From contig DAOUFE010000006.1 in assembly GCA_034430215.1 (NCBI GenBank), forward strand, positions 109,881 to 173,880: DNA of 64,000 bases, in the 5' to 3' direction. Position numbers and translations under genes: made by a program. The stretch comes from UBA4782 sp034430215 (GTDB lineage Bacteria; Chloroflexota; Anaerolineae; Anaerolineales; Anaerolineaceae). This document shows positions 36,701 to 37,841 of the stretch, in pieces (position 1 is the first letter of the stretch; every line of letters begins with the position of its first letter). The notes below the pieces were generated by a model. It saw nothing but the letters and a program-made list of their open reading frames with translations. It had not been told where the DNA came from and did not search any database.

Positions 36701-37841
36701 CTTGAGTGACCTGTTCAATATCAATGGACATTTAACTTTCAACCTGAACGGTGGCGCTGGCAATGATACCTTCAAGTTCTTCAATACCAGTGTGCTAAAT
36801 GGAAATATCGACGGCGGAAGCGGATATGATACAACGGATTTCTCGCAGTACACAACCGCCCGCAGGATCCTGTTGCAGAACTACCAGACTGGTGATGGAT
36901 TTATTGGTGCAGATATCAGCCTGAACCCAGCACTGGTTGGTTTATTCATGCACATGAATCGCTTGATAGGTTCTTCTGACCTGAATGACTCTGACCTGCT
37001 GATTGGTATCAATAAACCTTCCACGTGGACTATCGATGGAACGAACAGTTATCAGAGTGGCTCAACACTGGACTTCAGCAGTTTTGAAGCACTCTTTGGC
37101 GGCAATATGGGCAATACTTTTATCATCGATGGTGTTCAGGATGTCACACTGCTCGGCGGTGGTGGTGAGGACAGATTCATTCTCAATGATGGCTCATTGG
37201 TGTTGGGCAGTATCAATGGTCAAGGCGGAATTGACAGCCTGTTATTCGGCGGCATCATTCCACCATTTGATCTGGTTGCTGGAACAGTAGGCAATGTGTT
37301 GGGTGGCATTACCAGCACCGAGCTGGTTGGCACATGGATAGTTCACACGAATGAAGTAAAAGACGGAAAGTCTGACCTTGTAAAGAAATACATCATCCAT
37401 GTGATTGATGTAGAGAGCAAGGAAGTTGTTGAGATACGCTGGCAAAATTGGGATTTGCTTGTGCTGCGGTTGCCTGAAATGCATCAGATTGAAATGACCA
37501 ATGTGTTTAATGCGCTGAAAGCCAGCCTGACGACTATCGAATTGGTAGATTTGCCCGGTGCTTTGGGTGAGGATGTCACCTTCGTAACAGGAATGAAAGT
37601 AGAGTTCTGGCGATACTCGAAACTGCTGGAGGATACACCCTGGTTCAGAGTATCATTCAAAATTCCTGAATGGTTGATCGGTCAGAACCTGAAGATTCTC
37701 TATTGGGATGAAGAAGTTAATGATGGTAAAGGTGGCTGGATCGAAATGCAGACCTTTGTGACTTACGAACGGGTGTATACCTATGCAAAGCATACAGGGA
37801 TCTTCATCCTGATCTATGCAGGGGAAAGCCCGAAATCCTAA
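1..37841 (+). CDS. Giant RTX-like repetitive surface protein, 5'-partial
   Basis: The frame is open from base 3, and the first residues already lie inside a repeat unit (the same T-L-x-x-D-M-D-G pattern recurs near 518 and 1947). The start codon is therefore off the left edge, and the TTG at 24 is not a real start. At least 12,612 residues are encoded without a stop or frameshift. Order of parts: ~160-aa beta repeats (to ~3,790), a long all-beta stretch with one Ig-like module near 4,050-4,420, five Ig-like modules (6,484-8,253), an INTT-marked repeat block (8,270-12,580), an RTX nonapeptide core (12,954-13,515), RTX-derived long repeats (to ~37,235) and a unique C-terminus. By eye there are only about a dozen cysteines and no internal membrane segment, as expected of an extracellular protein. 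RTX repeats (HemolysinCabind family) bind calcium and fold after export. Adhesion or envelope function is inferred. No LPxTG motif is seen, and no type I secretion genes lie in the window. Confidence 0.95.
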   Translation, partial: GTGTSLTLDMDGASGELARISGTLDLNFFDFFTVSGSIAIEKKSGSIKALPLVWTDKLTDLVTVAVDELLIGGSGLSAFAGLNGGTSNAVGLNLTNVSFGLAILVDQSLANRKWASLKATAGGISLVGISGLTLSATTMDVEINRPANDNTVVDYASQSLEVSTGTSSSLTLDMDGGEGTLTRASGNLTLNVADFFTVEGDFAFEKKSGTIQVLPSGGTVTSEVTVNELLLGGNNVSAFAGINGGTADAIGLNLEGVNFALAIMNDSATPTRTWVTLKATASSFSFIGSAVVEVGGSNINIEINLAAADGSIADYAGTNNLTVKTGPTTSVILDLASSLGELIRASGSFILKIADFFSLSGDLAFEKSQTDILVKKDGISSSITVDLLAIGGNGLSGFAGMNGDTANAVGLSLGNLSFALALMASQTDPTRKWMALKGLAGNVSFVGINGLKLSSSEILIEITRAAADGSLVDYAAQNLTITTGPTSSITFNMGADEGVLTQASGILNINVFDFFIVNGQFSFVKKSGTARVMKTGPPAVDQIIAVDELILCGLNVNAFVGMNGGSAGEIGLSLSGVDFGLAIFTSQADPTLKWTSLKANADGFSFTGIDGLIFNGSNLNVAINDTASDQTVIDFSGENNLVIDNGLTLDMDGSLGELMQANGMSTIDLFGFVSVSGSFGVEKKSGQSVVLSSGESVEANLLTIGLANVSAFVGYNGIGLELADVDLAIALWSEVVVAPAVGRKWTSVMASVGSASFAGVDGLTMVLTSAGIVINKSGVDGSVVDYVVGDGESAATELTVQVGPSDSVTFAIDDVNGNYMQVTGSATIDLFGFVSVSGSFGVEKKSGQSVKLSTGVTVSANLLTIGLSNVDAFFGFGGGTDDAMGFQLQDVDFSIALFSEIGGSLRKWTSVKGNVGSAAFVGFTGLELTVSSLGIEINKKAADNSVIDYSKNPLVVTVGPEDTVTFDMSGKSGELMRAYGTITIDIADFVSITGSFGFEKRTTGTTSTILIGAAGISTFLGSPDGTMGVRIKDAGFGMVLIKAAGGNKYALNATGSAELVGFEDILQLSGTLSVRVNNSGSIIHEDIQVGPDTFVPVYFTTTANVMGIYGSATLQIVDFVAISGSFGFEKQISGTTTKLLIGASDIAIFLGVDAGTPDVIGIQVSDADLGLVLYKDGTAASTYALSADGTAALVGLDGLQISGSLGVKINQTGRTVNEVVHTENGDIPIRFTTAENIKIFSGSITLAVTGIFTLSGTVSATIKANGTVLLDIPDVALSISVDGTEMFNIAAAARFSISKIDGFKLVDMRVTNFTFMGIDGGSPTPNYTGTAVDIFKQSLPTTTPAAGSKPDANLDYPINAGEIDATVLNNKKYIDIIYNDYSGLGLNLASITDETPEFTITGVGVGDAVIAQIEQISLTTFRYYFTDKDPNNTIGLFRAGIVKVQFIEGSWEDKKGQSNVLETESFTVVAGSAATTKTIPLGPISLEGPSIGLENLQFKMLKDESGALIGPQLLIMVAIGLDKASLNFGSSQGTSGIKSELTSIKGAFQIAVTLDMANLFAMPDISATGKFAFSVGTLLVEIPNTLTVTGTSINVKYDPNGAADQEIVKVQSLAITIIPINLKGTLEPYTRKDGTIIPGLSIRANGFGLGSAALQYTGELNFGTILKLNGVKAGVSDFQITFGESLAFNGEVFIAADSALLFPGSSFSFSITDGPDVGIEAVRATLTFTAGVPDGFKFKADQFSFKFAGVITVFGSNIYINTNAASDEVVASFTSLGASISAGPLQVAGEMRNFAFLGDGSFQTRAGFGVFIDTNALTGASVGWPSWMPIRITEVGIEWPDINNDPSDFVLTLSAAVTGLYGLPFEFTGAIDGIKIDLGLLADGKFPIIDIASIAVGIKGNAFGGTIQASLIGGILRVDSNGNMIPSTDSTTPIADRIFFMGVEGGFMIPGVGGGFNIRFALSELGPLSVSITASVPGGILLEPISGLTINDFSGGVEFFKSLPSITDPTKLRSILYPASNAITPDIWLETVKQQVVKQYKAIQANPNQEGFVAALTSPMIIYGSGKIYTIYASKSSFNGAIQFQLSTDGKFLAKGILYFANDMLSLSASLYADLSKIAEGSATILFLADIPDQFRFLVVSGKFQMGFVGADGKPVEFTTVEPSAVPTANLASPASGSSISLNALNSQQYIDIEFLPSDGAELTLSSIDGDEFTLSGGAASGVTLTAGAPTLVAGTTSTYRYTFSGLFTKGDVQVIFNSGSWTDSKSINNEGETETFTLVVPSARIVAPEDGKSISNSAINNSGYITIRFDLPTDTTLDATTINGDELLLTGDGIGTVVLGNPVMVDGTTYQYCFTGSFSAGQVLVKIVEGSFKDSAGTTNQEVNQSFLVYGTTANLTDPVADSAIDVTTINDRGYIDITFITTGTAIIDTSTINGDEFILSGSARNSVVLTGTATLVSGNRYRYAFTGAFTPGTLTITFVEGSWMDNQGNSAVASSQNVTIAGPTAVLSDGLDKPTVGLSIINGKQYIDVSYRATYGANLNLETIDGNEFILSGAGAAGISDIGTPVLVDATTNTYRYQITGSFVNGPVVVTFIAGSFGDSAGYSNIESSATFTLVSPTADLYSPVLKDSVFYDDLNQIGYIFVTFNDPTGSGIDISTLDGDELFLSGAGIAGTDAVHLVSGAPTSAEDLRTVLGLSANAYLPANTYGYQFIGKFVQGAVGVQFNEGSFATISGATNQEEKEGFTVIGQATTFQIIIGGSVAYFVPFINTELFAIEGEASLTTEISESTARFILEASGSMRMIYLGTIASAAGKFVLSIPESGVPELWGVVNLETNFEKLLALGVDLDVFAELHLNTTSETKIETLDLPVLQATYKDEYKVGLDSALFPLELAPEFTNKHLALNTTGTLNVTVLEAGVKWQVIDQDGNTYILEVTTNSAGVKKLAVSQVKQYTLKPESFTIEAAGKLVLGKPNSSKTAIETEFARLSGVFSIEINEDGLQIFAAGEFHIGPESVTVFDLTAVGLIVVNNKGFAANLEITRDIEMGSLVDFNASFNIVTNITETDIEYKVSDRFLQDGYLSDRFISNLQLGTGDWLIDFTDDASNATRNALNNSLLSAALLTAILGAGVTLREDAAVKVIYKGSRWEVTDVAGNEYIVQVNSSGKLAVYKSLGRQYLRISAGTPLIDGSVDAPQAYIVIMGTGKLTFVDAFYFDGLFRIELSETNLIMRMEGALALKIVDTTIMSGTSTGELRINAEGLVGYLDFTVGIGLPDTAGFGLRGKYQLEVNTTSSNQIIKRFKLDTNGNAIVENGEFVREDYTIAPESVRLYMGGALILGEGVLEIIGSIEFSAGANEVALVFDARVTILGVEFGVLGAGAIVISPSFGLALDIALTLAANFNVGSIGLNIDGAFRLRINTTGSVITTIGSKTLDTPLPAGPYFKLSVTSKTDSSQAASVTLSLGVSVSFTAFLSIEFRKESGNLILDVVLKDIGITIDGKSNTFAEGVMRISSDGLIVAARIGTGEDPKVYDLSGGGHTIELSIIANISLEINTTGKAVTIEDFQFEAGKYARFGGAGSVKLTFDNKVLFEIYGSISITVGDIFDEIVVNGRMNVGPLGAFIVDGKLVIYHSGENKGLLLALQIALDGDTDTIEAAGFSLKAWFQLEINLTSIAQTITRATVDANGNIIKDVDGNIIYESIVINPWTVRVFAAGVMRITGFLDFVGGFEFSFVPPDLVINFIAKVNILGVTFSALGGGGLYFGENGGLAFALQLSIISGAAFGDFIQFTGNFDVQVNTTSVTRSFGLFGNTVDVDPYTFMIHIDGSMVAMNVITIQGEFFMQVSPDGFEIEVLGIVEIPLFGSLNVAGSMSLTSAGLVASLQVGGGTSQTLAAAGLTFTGYLQLEINTTNSEATIQRLAINKRTGVISGFEEGTIAAQTVRLVIGGMLKVGPFEISGQFDILISTVQMAINFNAFLSLGGFGEFNVIGGAIINVDPGYFAMYLGLGANVIDFGVVSVSGNFYLWINTDSEAHDVNGITVAGNTFKVTVDGKIKLWLFEANATFRIGVENGIFELYVDVWIDFFRFINVHVTGEIHSDGWFYIHGSVSVHIDLCVFVLKGGFELTISSDGLSGRAWGEVDLVIPMFWPFDDIEITLAGVEGTFEFKKTGIHLGINITVLGITFKGSIDWSWDSPVIATQIGSVLRLNMGVDAGARGDHWDDDNAESYTITHEGGSAGNETIKVSAMGFTKTFTGISKILVNGAGLGNDYVMIKSGVLADVEIHGGVGDDGIFNFGSGKSLLYGDDGDDQLTSAASQCEVYGGEGNDTIRCGGDGANTIYGGAGDDSISAQGNGNNTVYGDDGTDTITTGGGADLIYGGYGLDSINAGDGNNTIFGEGGNDTITSGTGNDNINGGDNDDTIHSGAGDDTITGGAGLDIIYGEDGNDTIYGGLHNDTIYGGNGNDTIFGGSGNDVIDGGSGNDTIYGEDGTDTIESGTGDDTIYGGTGIDAINTLGGEGSKYLYGDAGNDVFQGGTGNDTYYFIGEWGQDKVTDIGGTDTFNFTAVTFKLKFFICNSTEGACSYTGGDGVYVLSISGTQTVTLTGNTVENLIGGTADDTFLLTNGATLVGGTGTINGFGGSADLLDYSRYTTDITVTLEGGATGLTFVTNIENVTGGIGNDTITGNASSNVLFGGLGGNDILIGLGGNDYYTFVEGWGNDTVVEAANGGSDTINFYGQTGDTFAAGSVLPVLGDLEIKLSNTGTYDTAVDLTTAGNSLNFSAHQIETIISGKGRDSLYTLDQDSTFHLDGVIVDTDPGFNTLAAPVMVGETDRNSYYASGFNYSLEFMNFERIYAGNRNDVITVVESVQRYIIRAGAGDDTLVMKNGAQIGGALIAGQMPFFDGQGGTDTLDYSDFTISVTVDLSQGIATAINEGYLNSVVNVENVIGGKAVDTIYGDQGNNVIVVGDSNDTVAGLEGNDTYVFTNNSGTIIIIEELNAGNDTLDFSQVTISLAFYINGTGMVISGTGISITHNGDNIENLIGSQGDDEFIFANGVTLRGYIDGQGGIDRLNFAAYTTRLDVYLDAIAAINGFEGTVAPVMGGFFNMDAFTGTAALNDSLYGYDANSSWIMDGNDRFISTNTAYFTGFEILQGGSGIDIFDIFGNRTYHLLRGGPGNDILNMNSHATLTFTTFESVIGHIDGQNGSNTIVYTNFTVSEPVIINLPADQSTGLFNTNPGNVGALVNFENAIGGPGNDTLIASTDDNSLDGGDGDDTFFFDDNTGTDTITDPSGFDTFNFLEVSISLTFTLGSVYADGTNIRVIHTGNNIEHLIGTPYDDIFVFSNNGVTLAGGTGTIDGAGGINTIDYSKYTSPVIVNLVTGEATGTSGITNIRNVIGGTGGDTITGDGLSNVIRGNGGNDTIDGGAGIDTLDESNAVVSISVDLSTTSPQDSGRGTVIYRNLEYVITGSGNDVITSDGSDNILRGNAGNDTYYFKDAWGFDTIVDSDGLDTIDFSGALTGVTFNLGTFEIVNGINKVVYLGIESIYGSAGNDTFNITGSLTHTLRGGAGNDTFVFADGASLTGTIDGQSGTDTLDFSQDTTVRNVMLTSIGVTDGFNGTDAGISDGFMNIDDLVANQAAGNTLHVNTLTNTWTFDNTNSVASSSHILTFTNFDTLYGSTGADTYNFANNGTFTGEIDGQGGNDVLSFASYLAARIITLVSTGSIDGFDLTVEGIGTIFHNINTLVGSGFTDTLKGLNTAAVWLIQGATNIYTSINSLTFEAIETLIGGDLADTFRFTIGAIFNGTLNGGAGIDTIDYAAYTTGVTVNLTDGTATNTLGISNIENIIGGSGNDDFTGDMNDNEMTGNLGNDIFRFLLDWGLDIIHEVVGGGLDSVDFSMLTGALTFAFGLAGVNITSNLDKLNIEGDVIENYVGGTGNDTLDFTGLDSGRTVTLTGLGSKDGFAGTTNGLPVNFDNIDTIIGSAASDILNTLNDDATWQIGTASSTYQPDGVSNTLTFSGIDQVYAGSGVDRFTISGTIVINLDGGAGNDTFIFTGIASLIGVINGGSGRDEVSFNGYTSGRNIHITSAGFVDGMNGSEASVSTFTNMDILTGSSFADVLTGANLAATWNLLPGGLQYILGTNTLDFSAIESLIGGEASDRFNFQGAQTFIVNGGAGDDQFIFANGATLTGAIDGGAGNDTLDLSAFTTSRTVTVTGTGTDNGLNLTVPDVSGGLMNIDHIIGTATTVDWIIGADQDSIWQIGTPESYSIGLNSITFASFEILQGGGRADTFMISGTGILATLRGGGGTDRFVFANGATISGSVDGQGGSGNMLDYSAYTSPVHVNLDVVSWYGYLPTSATGTQGVLNIQTIIGGSGNDILIGSSDDNVIFGKAGDDILVGGAGNDTYIFENGYGSNDTIEEQSNAGIDIIDFSLATDVNIFNIADRTVSSGTNLVRYLNGNIEKLVGGTGNDRFVFVNGATFTGVATAIDGNAGNDILDFSGYTTPVNIALTSPGAVDGFAGTTALITGNFTNINHILGGSAIDTVTGTNANSIWNITGTNTGTYTSTYTILLEGIESYQGLDGEDRYVFADGAGLSGTVNGGNGIDVLDYSAYSTGITVNLATGTATGTGSVSAIENVIGGSANDGITGNEGANQLSGGTGNDTLNGLGGNDILNGGEGNDTLVGGTGDDRYLFADGWGTNDTVTENAAEGYDIIDFSATTIDLTISYGSGISVTDGTNRMSATGFNIEKFVGGAGNSNFNLIDSSSKTVVLTDYGTLTGFKGSINGLEFDNVEHMEVGSAANDSLTGINGIAEWLISHLGNVYTSGSRSFAFSGFEILKGGSNADTFVFSDAANFIGSINGQGGNDTLNFNTYSSSVAIQLTSTGAMDGFNGTSSLISGGFANIDIVIASPVVGDRLTGANLNNTWTISATTTVSSGANVLTFAGFENLVGGSSTDTLKILDGYTFNGSFDGASGNDTLSYAGNASAVTVTLTGLGGADGFAGYATGISYFTNMNSFVGSLASDTFNGLAEVSTWAVTGANALNYIHINSASLSGFEYLVGNTNTDTLSLAGLSTAQSVTLLGLGTLDGFDIQIASFTGEFLNMNALVGTSGIDTLTGLDTTSTWLFNANGIHSYTNGNTLSFSGFETIMGGSAVDTFRFASSAIHNGTVNGVDGNDVLDFSLYTTALNFVVTTSGTIDGFDGTVVAINSGFKNINQIVGGSAIDSLTGLNSNTIWNVTGLNAGSIVNTNTLLFNGIETLTGLGGVDQFIIAQDASVAGTLDGGAGIDLLDYSAWATSVNIDLLAKTATGTSSVINIENVTGGQGNDVISGNAADNVLFGSAGNDTILGDVGNDTIIGATGNDTLAGGAGNDTYLFADGWGSDTVVELSSSGTDTLDFTSALTNLQVTLKFFDVSDALGNIVNYSSNNIELILTGAGDDVFTVGDNTASIATLNGGSGSDTLSYAGDTLAKSVVLTELGSIDGFTGTASDIAGFININRLIGSGSVDSLTGMNAISTWTVTGSNTASYTSTNTLTTSEFEILIGSKLQDTLTFASSGNATLTGLGSLDGFNVTEASFIGEFRNINIVLGSSGTDSLTGLNAAATWRAVDATSGTYTSTRTLNFSGVEILVGGNLSDTATFAGFNTVQNISIVSAGAVDGFNLLEESFIAEFRNINILVGGSSSDILTGMNANAIWKISGANAGYYLLEGVANQMNFTSIETLVGGNQNDTVTFYGTVKGNVTLLNNGAVDGFDLTDANFTGILRNINIMLGNTGTDTLTGLPAGGTFELDGTNRYLSGNELNFSAVEILKGDAGIDIFNISGNQTSLTLFGMGGDDQFVFADNATLVGGSPAILGGDGNDTLDYHAYTTTPVDVDMVAGKAMNINANAANGFTQIETIIGGQTNVIYGTPGNDTIVGGSGNDILVGRGGNDVYVFLPGWGVDTVVEEVDGGNDTLDFSAIINSLTFNISCASILVVDGTNRVTHSGTGGYSNVENFIGGSNADRFIFTGTTNRLNVNGGDGNDVFSFNDNAQLTGTINGEGGVDLLDYSAYLTAVTVDLLSGSAFNISSGTANQISNIENLTGGSVDDILIGDANDNVITGGAGNDTLEGGRGNDTFVFASTWGVDVVSDLEGTHDVLDFSAILTDLHINIQNPTGVTISSGLNQVTHAGNAIELLLTGSGNDIIDVDDGALSSLTVDGGTGSDQLRYSIYTDAVVTLTGTGLLDGFAGLASGLVGFTNINSLVGGTGTDTLHGTTTNSTWQVTASDVLNYISANTLAVSGFEEFIGHSVADTLSFAVFDTARIITMTSIGSLDGFDLIEAAFTGAFHNVNTVTGGTGADQLNSVNQPLTWTLNGASNKVELGGNILYFDAIETINAGSDVDTFLISNAISMSLNGGDGNDVFRLLSDAILTGNIDGQAGIDSLDYSGYGSAIHAVLTGNGSINGFNGTSSGISGTFMNIDALTGSAYSDTLTGTHADSQWTITGSSNGNYISNEMLTFSSIENLNGGNGNDAFALNDGVVFSGTINGRAGSNTLSFANYTSAREITLTGVGSTGFNGIEASIPGGFSNISNLIGSQASDIFHSLNGSNTWNIIGSNSGSYTNGNTVIFASIENLNGNNGADRFIFAEGASLSGALNGGGGIDVLDYSSYTTSVIVNLATNLATGTSNISGIENVVTGSGADEITSDSNTNVLNGGAGNDIYHFMDAFGTDTVTDVTGNDTLDFSNVSINLTFDFGRAKVTGSAYSVTYTNIENFNGGSANDTFVFSSNSSVAGNINGNGGIDTLNFGSSAMTRVVTLLGIGSVDGFTGTATGIGGAFNNIDVVLSGTGSDTLIGADLIARWDLDGTDTYTAGGNNLAFSGFEALQGGSSADLFILTGAQSYKISAGAGNDTLWMTETATYSGVFDGQAGSDTLSYAERTTSVVADLVTRTGTGITGEYFGIENLTGGTANDTLTGDTGANVLNGGPGNDSLAGSSGNDTYEFDDNWGTDIVTENAGAGQDTLDFGMVTFALAITLNKNVTVTGNGNAVNTVANIEIVKGGLNNDVFTISTGTQTQTLYGNSGNDRFIFQNNSILTSFIDGGIGYDEVNYAQYVDARNFALTGLGTIDGFAGTENSIALGFDNIDNLIGSQGVDVLTGLDDVDAIWNILTSTGDARYTVGSHILDFTYIENLVGGTGDELFIFSDGAALPGTFNSIDAKSGIDTLDYSAYTTPVQVYLTGGIATGTTGGVSGFENVIGSVSSSNIVYGDSSDNVFDIIIRNGGNDTFVGMGGNDTYIIHNAVGTTYTLTLDEMLGGGSGIDTINFLDVLTGGVSINLTISGSAQNIQAGINFTLHGIFENVVGTNFNDTIIGNSSANIIMGGAGDDVLNGSAGNDTYLFTDDWGNDTLIDAGGMQDMVNFSQVTTDIIFNINATSLNILSGENSLTHAGSGVDTFVGGSGDDSFFIGNGVYLMGYIDGQGGTNTLDMSAVKSPRSVLISDKGTLTGFNGYDAVVPNGFRNITTLIGSSTTGDTLTGLNQSNVWDLDGTDTYTSLGTTMNFANFELLVGGSLDDTFILTGERTFNIAGTSGVDTFIFNDGAILIGSINGGSDDDVLDFSRYTSPRNGVLTAIGTTDGYAGTINGISMSFDNIETIKGSSVGGDRLTGLDKDARWDVDGSNTYTSINDITFDGTENNYNARRAIATTTTDLLTVDGSGLQFLNFSGFEILQGGSKNDVFIFTGSQVNDVLGGSDVDYFIFHDGAALTGSTILGVKGSIDGESGSDIVDYTHYTTSRNFTLITLGTVDGFNITDPSIADLLLNINEIFGGSAIDSLTGLDLDSTWKLKVFPVMDQYICGNTLTFERIDSLVGGTGADSFIFADTVTLDGIVDGKGGSDILDYSAYSTALNFSLTERGSVDGFNGLLSEITGGFANIDRIIGGSAIDTLAGLNDPSAWNITSSQTGTYVSMNTLAFSAIEILVGGTRTDLINYSAYTTSVNVNLSTYQATGFTAIYGMNDITGGSVDDTLTGDDLANVITGQAGNDVLTGLGGNDTYVFGDDWGADVVVEAAAGGIDTLDYSTVTGDLTIIVSIGNVAVIGGVNQMLHTGNAVENILGGSGNDTLRINNGAALAGTFDGQAGSDTITYTGNTNTSTVTLTGHGLLDGFDGTATGLGSFANINILVGSNTTDIVNGLNEDSTWQVVDAISITYTVAGDILGIFSFEELIGGNQNDTLTFAGFNSDLIISLHPGTSSGVDINEISFNGTFRNMNTLIGGTGSDTINGADTSNSWYMTGLNSGIYNGVLEFSAIENYLGGTQTDRFTFENGTAVTGFVNGYYGNDILDFSSYLSNVNFTLTDTGFSGLNGLGTGLGTFANMDQIIAGHGTNNVFRGADQVSRWELGATNTVTFNGQSLTFSNFHSIVGGILADTIHVSGDQTWVIDSSDGNDIFSLAQNASLTGSLNGGMGSDTFSYAEWSTGVIANLQTGMLQNVFGTITGIENLTGGSGNDTLTGDANQNVLNGGAGTDTLTGGTGNDTYQFEANWGVDNPIIELAGEGTDTLDFSAITGNLLFTINATSIIVTLGSNTVTYTGTAVENLVGGAGSDTFTFANNAGLNGSIDGQGGNDYLNLSQYKTALSFVLTSTGSMDGFNGIVSSVTGGFFNINRISGGTASNSLTGMNANSTWAITAANSGTYTSGNTLTFSNIGSLIGGSANDIFAFSGNATITGKINGGTGSDTLDYSAYATAVSVSLSSGTATGTAGISNIENFVGSPFGNVVYGNNQDNILYGTDGDDKIYGLGGNDVLIGFGGNDLLDGGTGNDTVDFSGNLIAGVIVNLGNGTATSTDSGSDTLVSIENVIGSSFEDTITGDANANKITGGAGNDTLTGGAGDDTYLFGDNNGIDTILELVDGGLDTYDFSANTLGFILDIDTSLANVIENFLGGSGNDTFVLENGVILKGILDGRGGYNTIDNSANTAPRNATITGLGSQNGFNGTASWISGGFFNISKLIGSSATGDTLTGMNSNTTWNLNGLNNQMTVSTRSLDFTGFENLVGGSANDTFEFAEGSTFDGSINGSTGINTLDYSHFTSPVWVNLQAATASGLTGTFSNINAVIGGIASTDTITGLNAGNNFNITGSGVGNVNGNFAFAGMEVLLGGSGNDNYIFSDGASLVYGVLNGQGGTNTLDFSAYTTPITVDLALGLATGTLSISNIQNVIGGAGNDNITGDIANNVLNGAGGDDVLVGSDGNDTLIGGTGNDDLVGGTGFDIYTFGNASGTDSVIENAGEGTDTFDFSSVTGNLLFTINDANITATGTGINVTCNSLSIENLVGGIGNDTFKFSGTGVLPGGINGNGGSNTLDYTEYGSAVAVNLQNATATGMIGVFAGISNIAGSIFTDTLIGWDSGSTFNVTGTNTGNINGNVQFSGIENLTGGTGDDTFAFTNTGAVSGIIDGQAGSDTLTFAGNTIARQIILTATGGVDGFSGLAAGNAFRNINTIMGGSSTDSLTAIDTVNTWKINGNDNNAIIASGRTLTFSRIENLIGGTDSDLFELATGVTFTGNVDGQAGSDTLSFADFTSAVQVTLTSTGMIDGFNGTTPILSGGFANINTLMGGSSAADQLTGVNQPAVWEIDGTNRYQANVTWLEFNSFENLVGGTSIDEFYLSGTQVNNLKGGAGEDRFVFADAAVLAGTIDGGSGKDTLDYSAYTTAVTVNLAAKTATGTNGISNIENITGGQSMNTITGDTGDNILFAGTSDDILIGGGGNDTYIIGEGWGHDIIIENPGEGNDTVDFTGVTSGLITFTFGLTNVAATDGTNTLSMTGVENVLGGNSGNTFIICNGVIVRGNVTGGLGTDTIDISGYDTLVHAILTGIGTLDGFKGTLTGITGIFDNIDVLIAGLAIGDTLTGLNADSSWNLGTTNSYTSTNTLTFSGFDVLNSGSGNDTFRITGDIAMDIHSGAGDDIISLANGVTVTGSLVGGAGQDTLDYSDFLTDVTVNLSLFTAQNITGTVTGIENVNGGAGNDVITGDAQNNILHGNAGNDQLFGGAGNDTLYGGTGNDTLVGGTGNDLYQFIDNWGTDIINEPAATGNDTLDFSTQTIGLVFDLTDDLAVTGGMNQVLHAGHGIENILSGLGNDIFNIIGQQTINLNGNAGNDRFIFTDGATSAGNLDGGTGTDQVDMSAYTTSIHAVLNNLGTSDGFNLQFAEMNGTFSNIDLLTASSANGDHLTGMNQNCTWNLTDVSTTYVSTNELTFNGFETLNGGNLSDLFNINGHLTFNLNGGAGNDTFKFFNTSVLNGNIDGGSGYDTTDFSQYTTARRILLQNYQTGDGFIGADISLNPALVGLFMHMNRLIGSSDLNDSDLLIGINKPSTWTIDGTNSYQSGSTLDFSSFEALFGGNMGNTFIIDGVQDVTLLGGGGEDRFILNDGSLVLGSINGQGGIDSLLFGGIIPPFDLVAGTVGNVLGGITSTELVGTWIVHTNEVKDGKSDLVKKYIIHVIDVESKEVVEIRWQNWDLLVLRLPEMHQIEMTNVFNALKASLTTIELVDLPGALGEDVTFVTGMKVEFWRYSKLLEDTPWFRVSFKIPEWLIGQNLKILYWDEEVNDGKGGWIEMQTFVTYERVYTYAKHTGIFILIYAGESPKS
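1998..2551 (+). repeat. G-rich tract bounded by an exact 71-bp direct repeat inside the giant gene
   Basis: Bases 1998-2068 and 2481-2551 are identical (71 of 71), offset by 483 bases, exactly one protein repeat of 161 codons. Between and including them the coding strand is extremely G-rich. I counted 30 G and 6 C in 2041-2100, and 32 G and 6 C in 2341-2400, against 13 G and 11 C in 2581-2640. Codon choice switches to GTG, GGG, GCG and AGT, and returns abruptly to the ordinary pattern at both ends. The frame is kept. The pattern suggests a recent duplication, gene conversion or import of a repeat unit from a differently biased source. Confidence 0.9.
6484..8253 (+). repeat. Five tandem Ig-like modules (sixth copy at ~4050-4420)
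   Basis: Five modules of about 110-130 residues start near 6,490, 6,850, 7,180, 7,510 and 7,855. Each opens with a T-A-x-L-x-x-P strand, then an N-x-x-x-Y-I-D-I/V-x-F strand, a T-I-N/D-G-D-E-F/L-x-L-S-G strand, a Y-R-Y-x-F-x-G-x-F strand, G-x-V-x-V-x-F and a G-S-W/F-x-D-x-x-G-x-x-N end. A more divergent stand-alone copy lies near 4,050-4,420. This is the size and rhythm of a bacterial Ig-like or cadherin-like spacer domain. Assignment to a specific family would need a profile search. Confidence 0.8.
8270..12580 (+). repeat. Long beta-rich repeats marked by an INTT motif (about eight)
   Basis: A strand of the form L/F-x-L-E/R-I/V-N-T-T recurs near 8,564, 9,850, 10,240, 10,650, 10,995, 11,375, 11,705 and 12,060. 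It is usually followed by T-I-x-R, an Asp/Asn-rich turn, a V-R-L/V-F-A-A-G segment and a G-x-F-E-F/I strand. Units are irregular in length (about 110-430 residues between motifs). The block leads directly into the RTX core. I do not recognise a named family. A secreted beta-helix or beta-sandwich rod is the simplest reading. Confidence 0.7.
12954..13515 (+). repeat. Canonical RTX calcium-binding nonapeptide array
   Basis: About 21 consecutive nonapeptides follow G-G-x-G-x-D-x-I/U-x (examples: YGGAGDDSI, FGEGGNDTI, YGGNGNDTI, DGGSGNDTI). In the RTX family these form a parallel beta-roll that binds calcium between turns, typically outside the cell. This is the only dense, regular nonapeptide run in the window. 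Further right the nonapeptides occur in short clusters inside longer repeats. Confidence 0.93.
13600..37235 (+). repeat. RTX-derived long repeats with Trp-marked modules (~23.6 kb)
   Basis: Two module types alternate. Type A holds one to four RTX nonapeptides, then GNDTYxFxDxWGxDT, D-T-L-D-F-S, I-E-N-L-x-G-G, a T-x-x-G-x-I-D-G-Q-G-G turn and Y-T-T-x-V-x-V-N-L-x-T-G-T-A-T-G. I count about 21 copies, from ~13,600 to ~36,110. Type B has an x-D-G-F-x-G-T strand, F-x-N-I-N-x-I-I-G-S, then DTLTGLNxxSTWxITGxN, a T-L-x-F-S-G-F-E strand and G-G-x-x-x-D-T-F-x-F. I count about 38 copies, from ~15,340 to ~36,995; three or so have Phe in place of Trp. Copies differ in DNA, so the array is old rather than freshly amplified. 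Confidence 0.88.
37240..37841 (+). other. Unique C-terminal domain of the giant protein
   Basis: The last ~200 residues lose all RTX character. They are charged and aromatic, with strands such as TWIVHTNEV, EIRWQNWDLLVLRLP, WFRVSFKIPEWL and LKILYWDEE, and end in YTYAKHTGIFILIYAG plus five residues. The final pattern (strand, Trp-containing strand, then a T-x-x-x-H-x-G-x-F-x-L strand) resembles closing strands of extracellular beta-sandwich domains. It is the natural place for a secretion or anchoring signal, but that role is inference. No LPxTG motif and no terminal membrane helix are present. Confidence 0.6.
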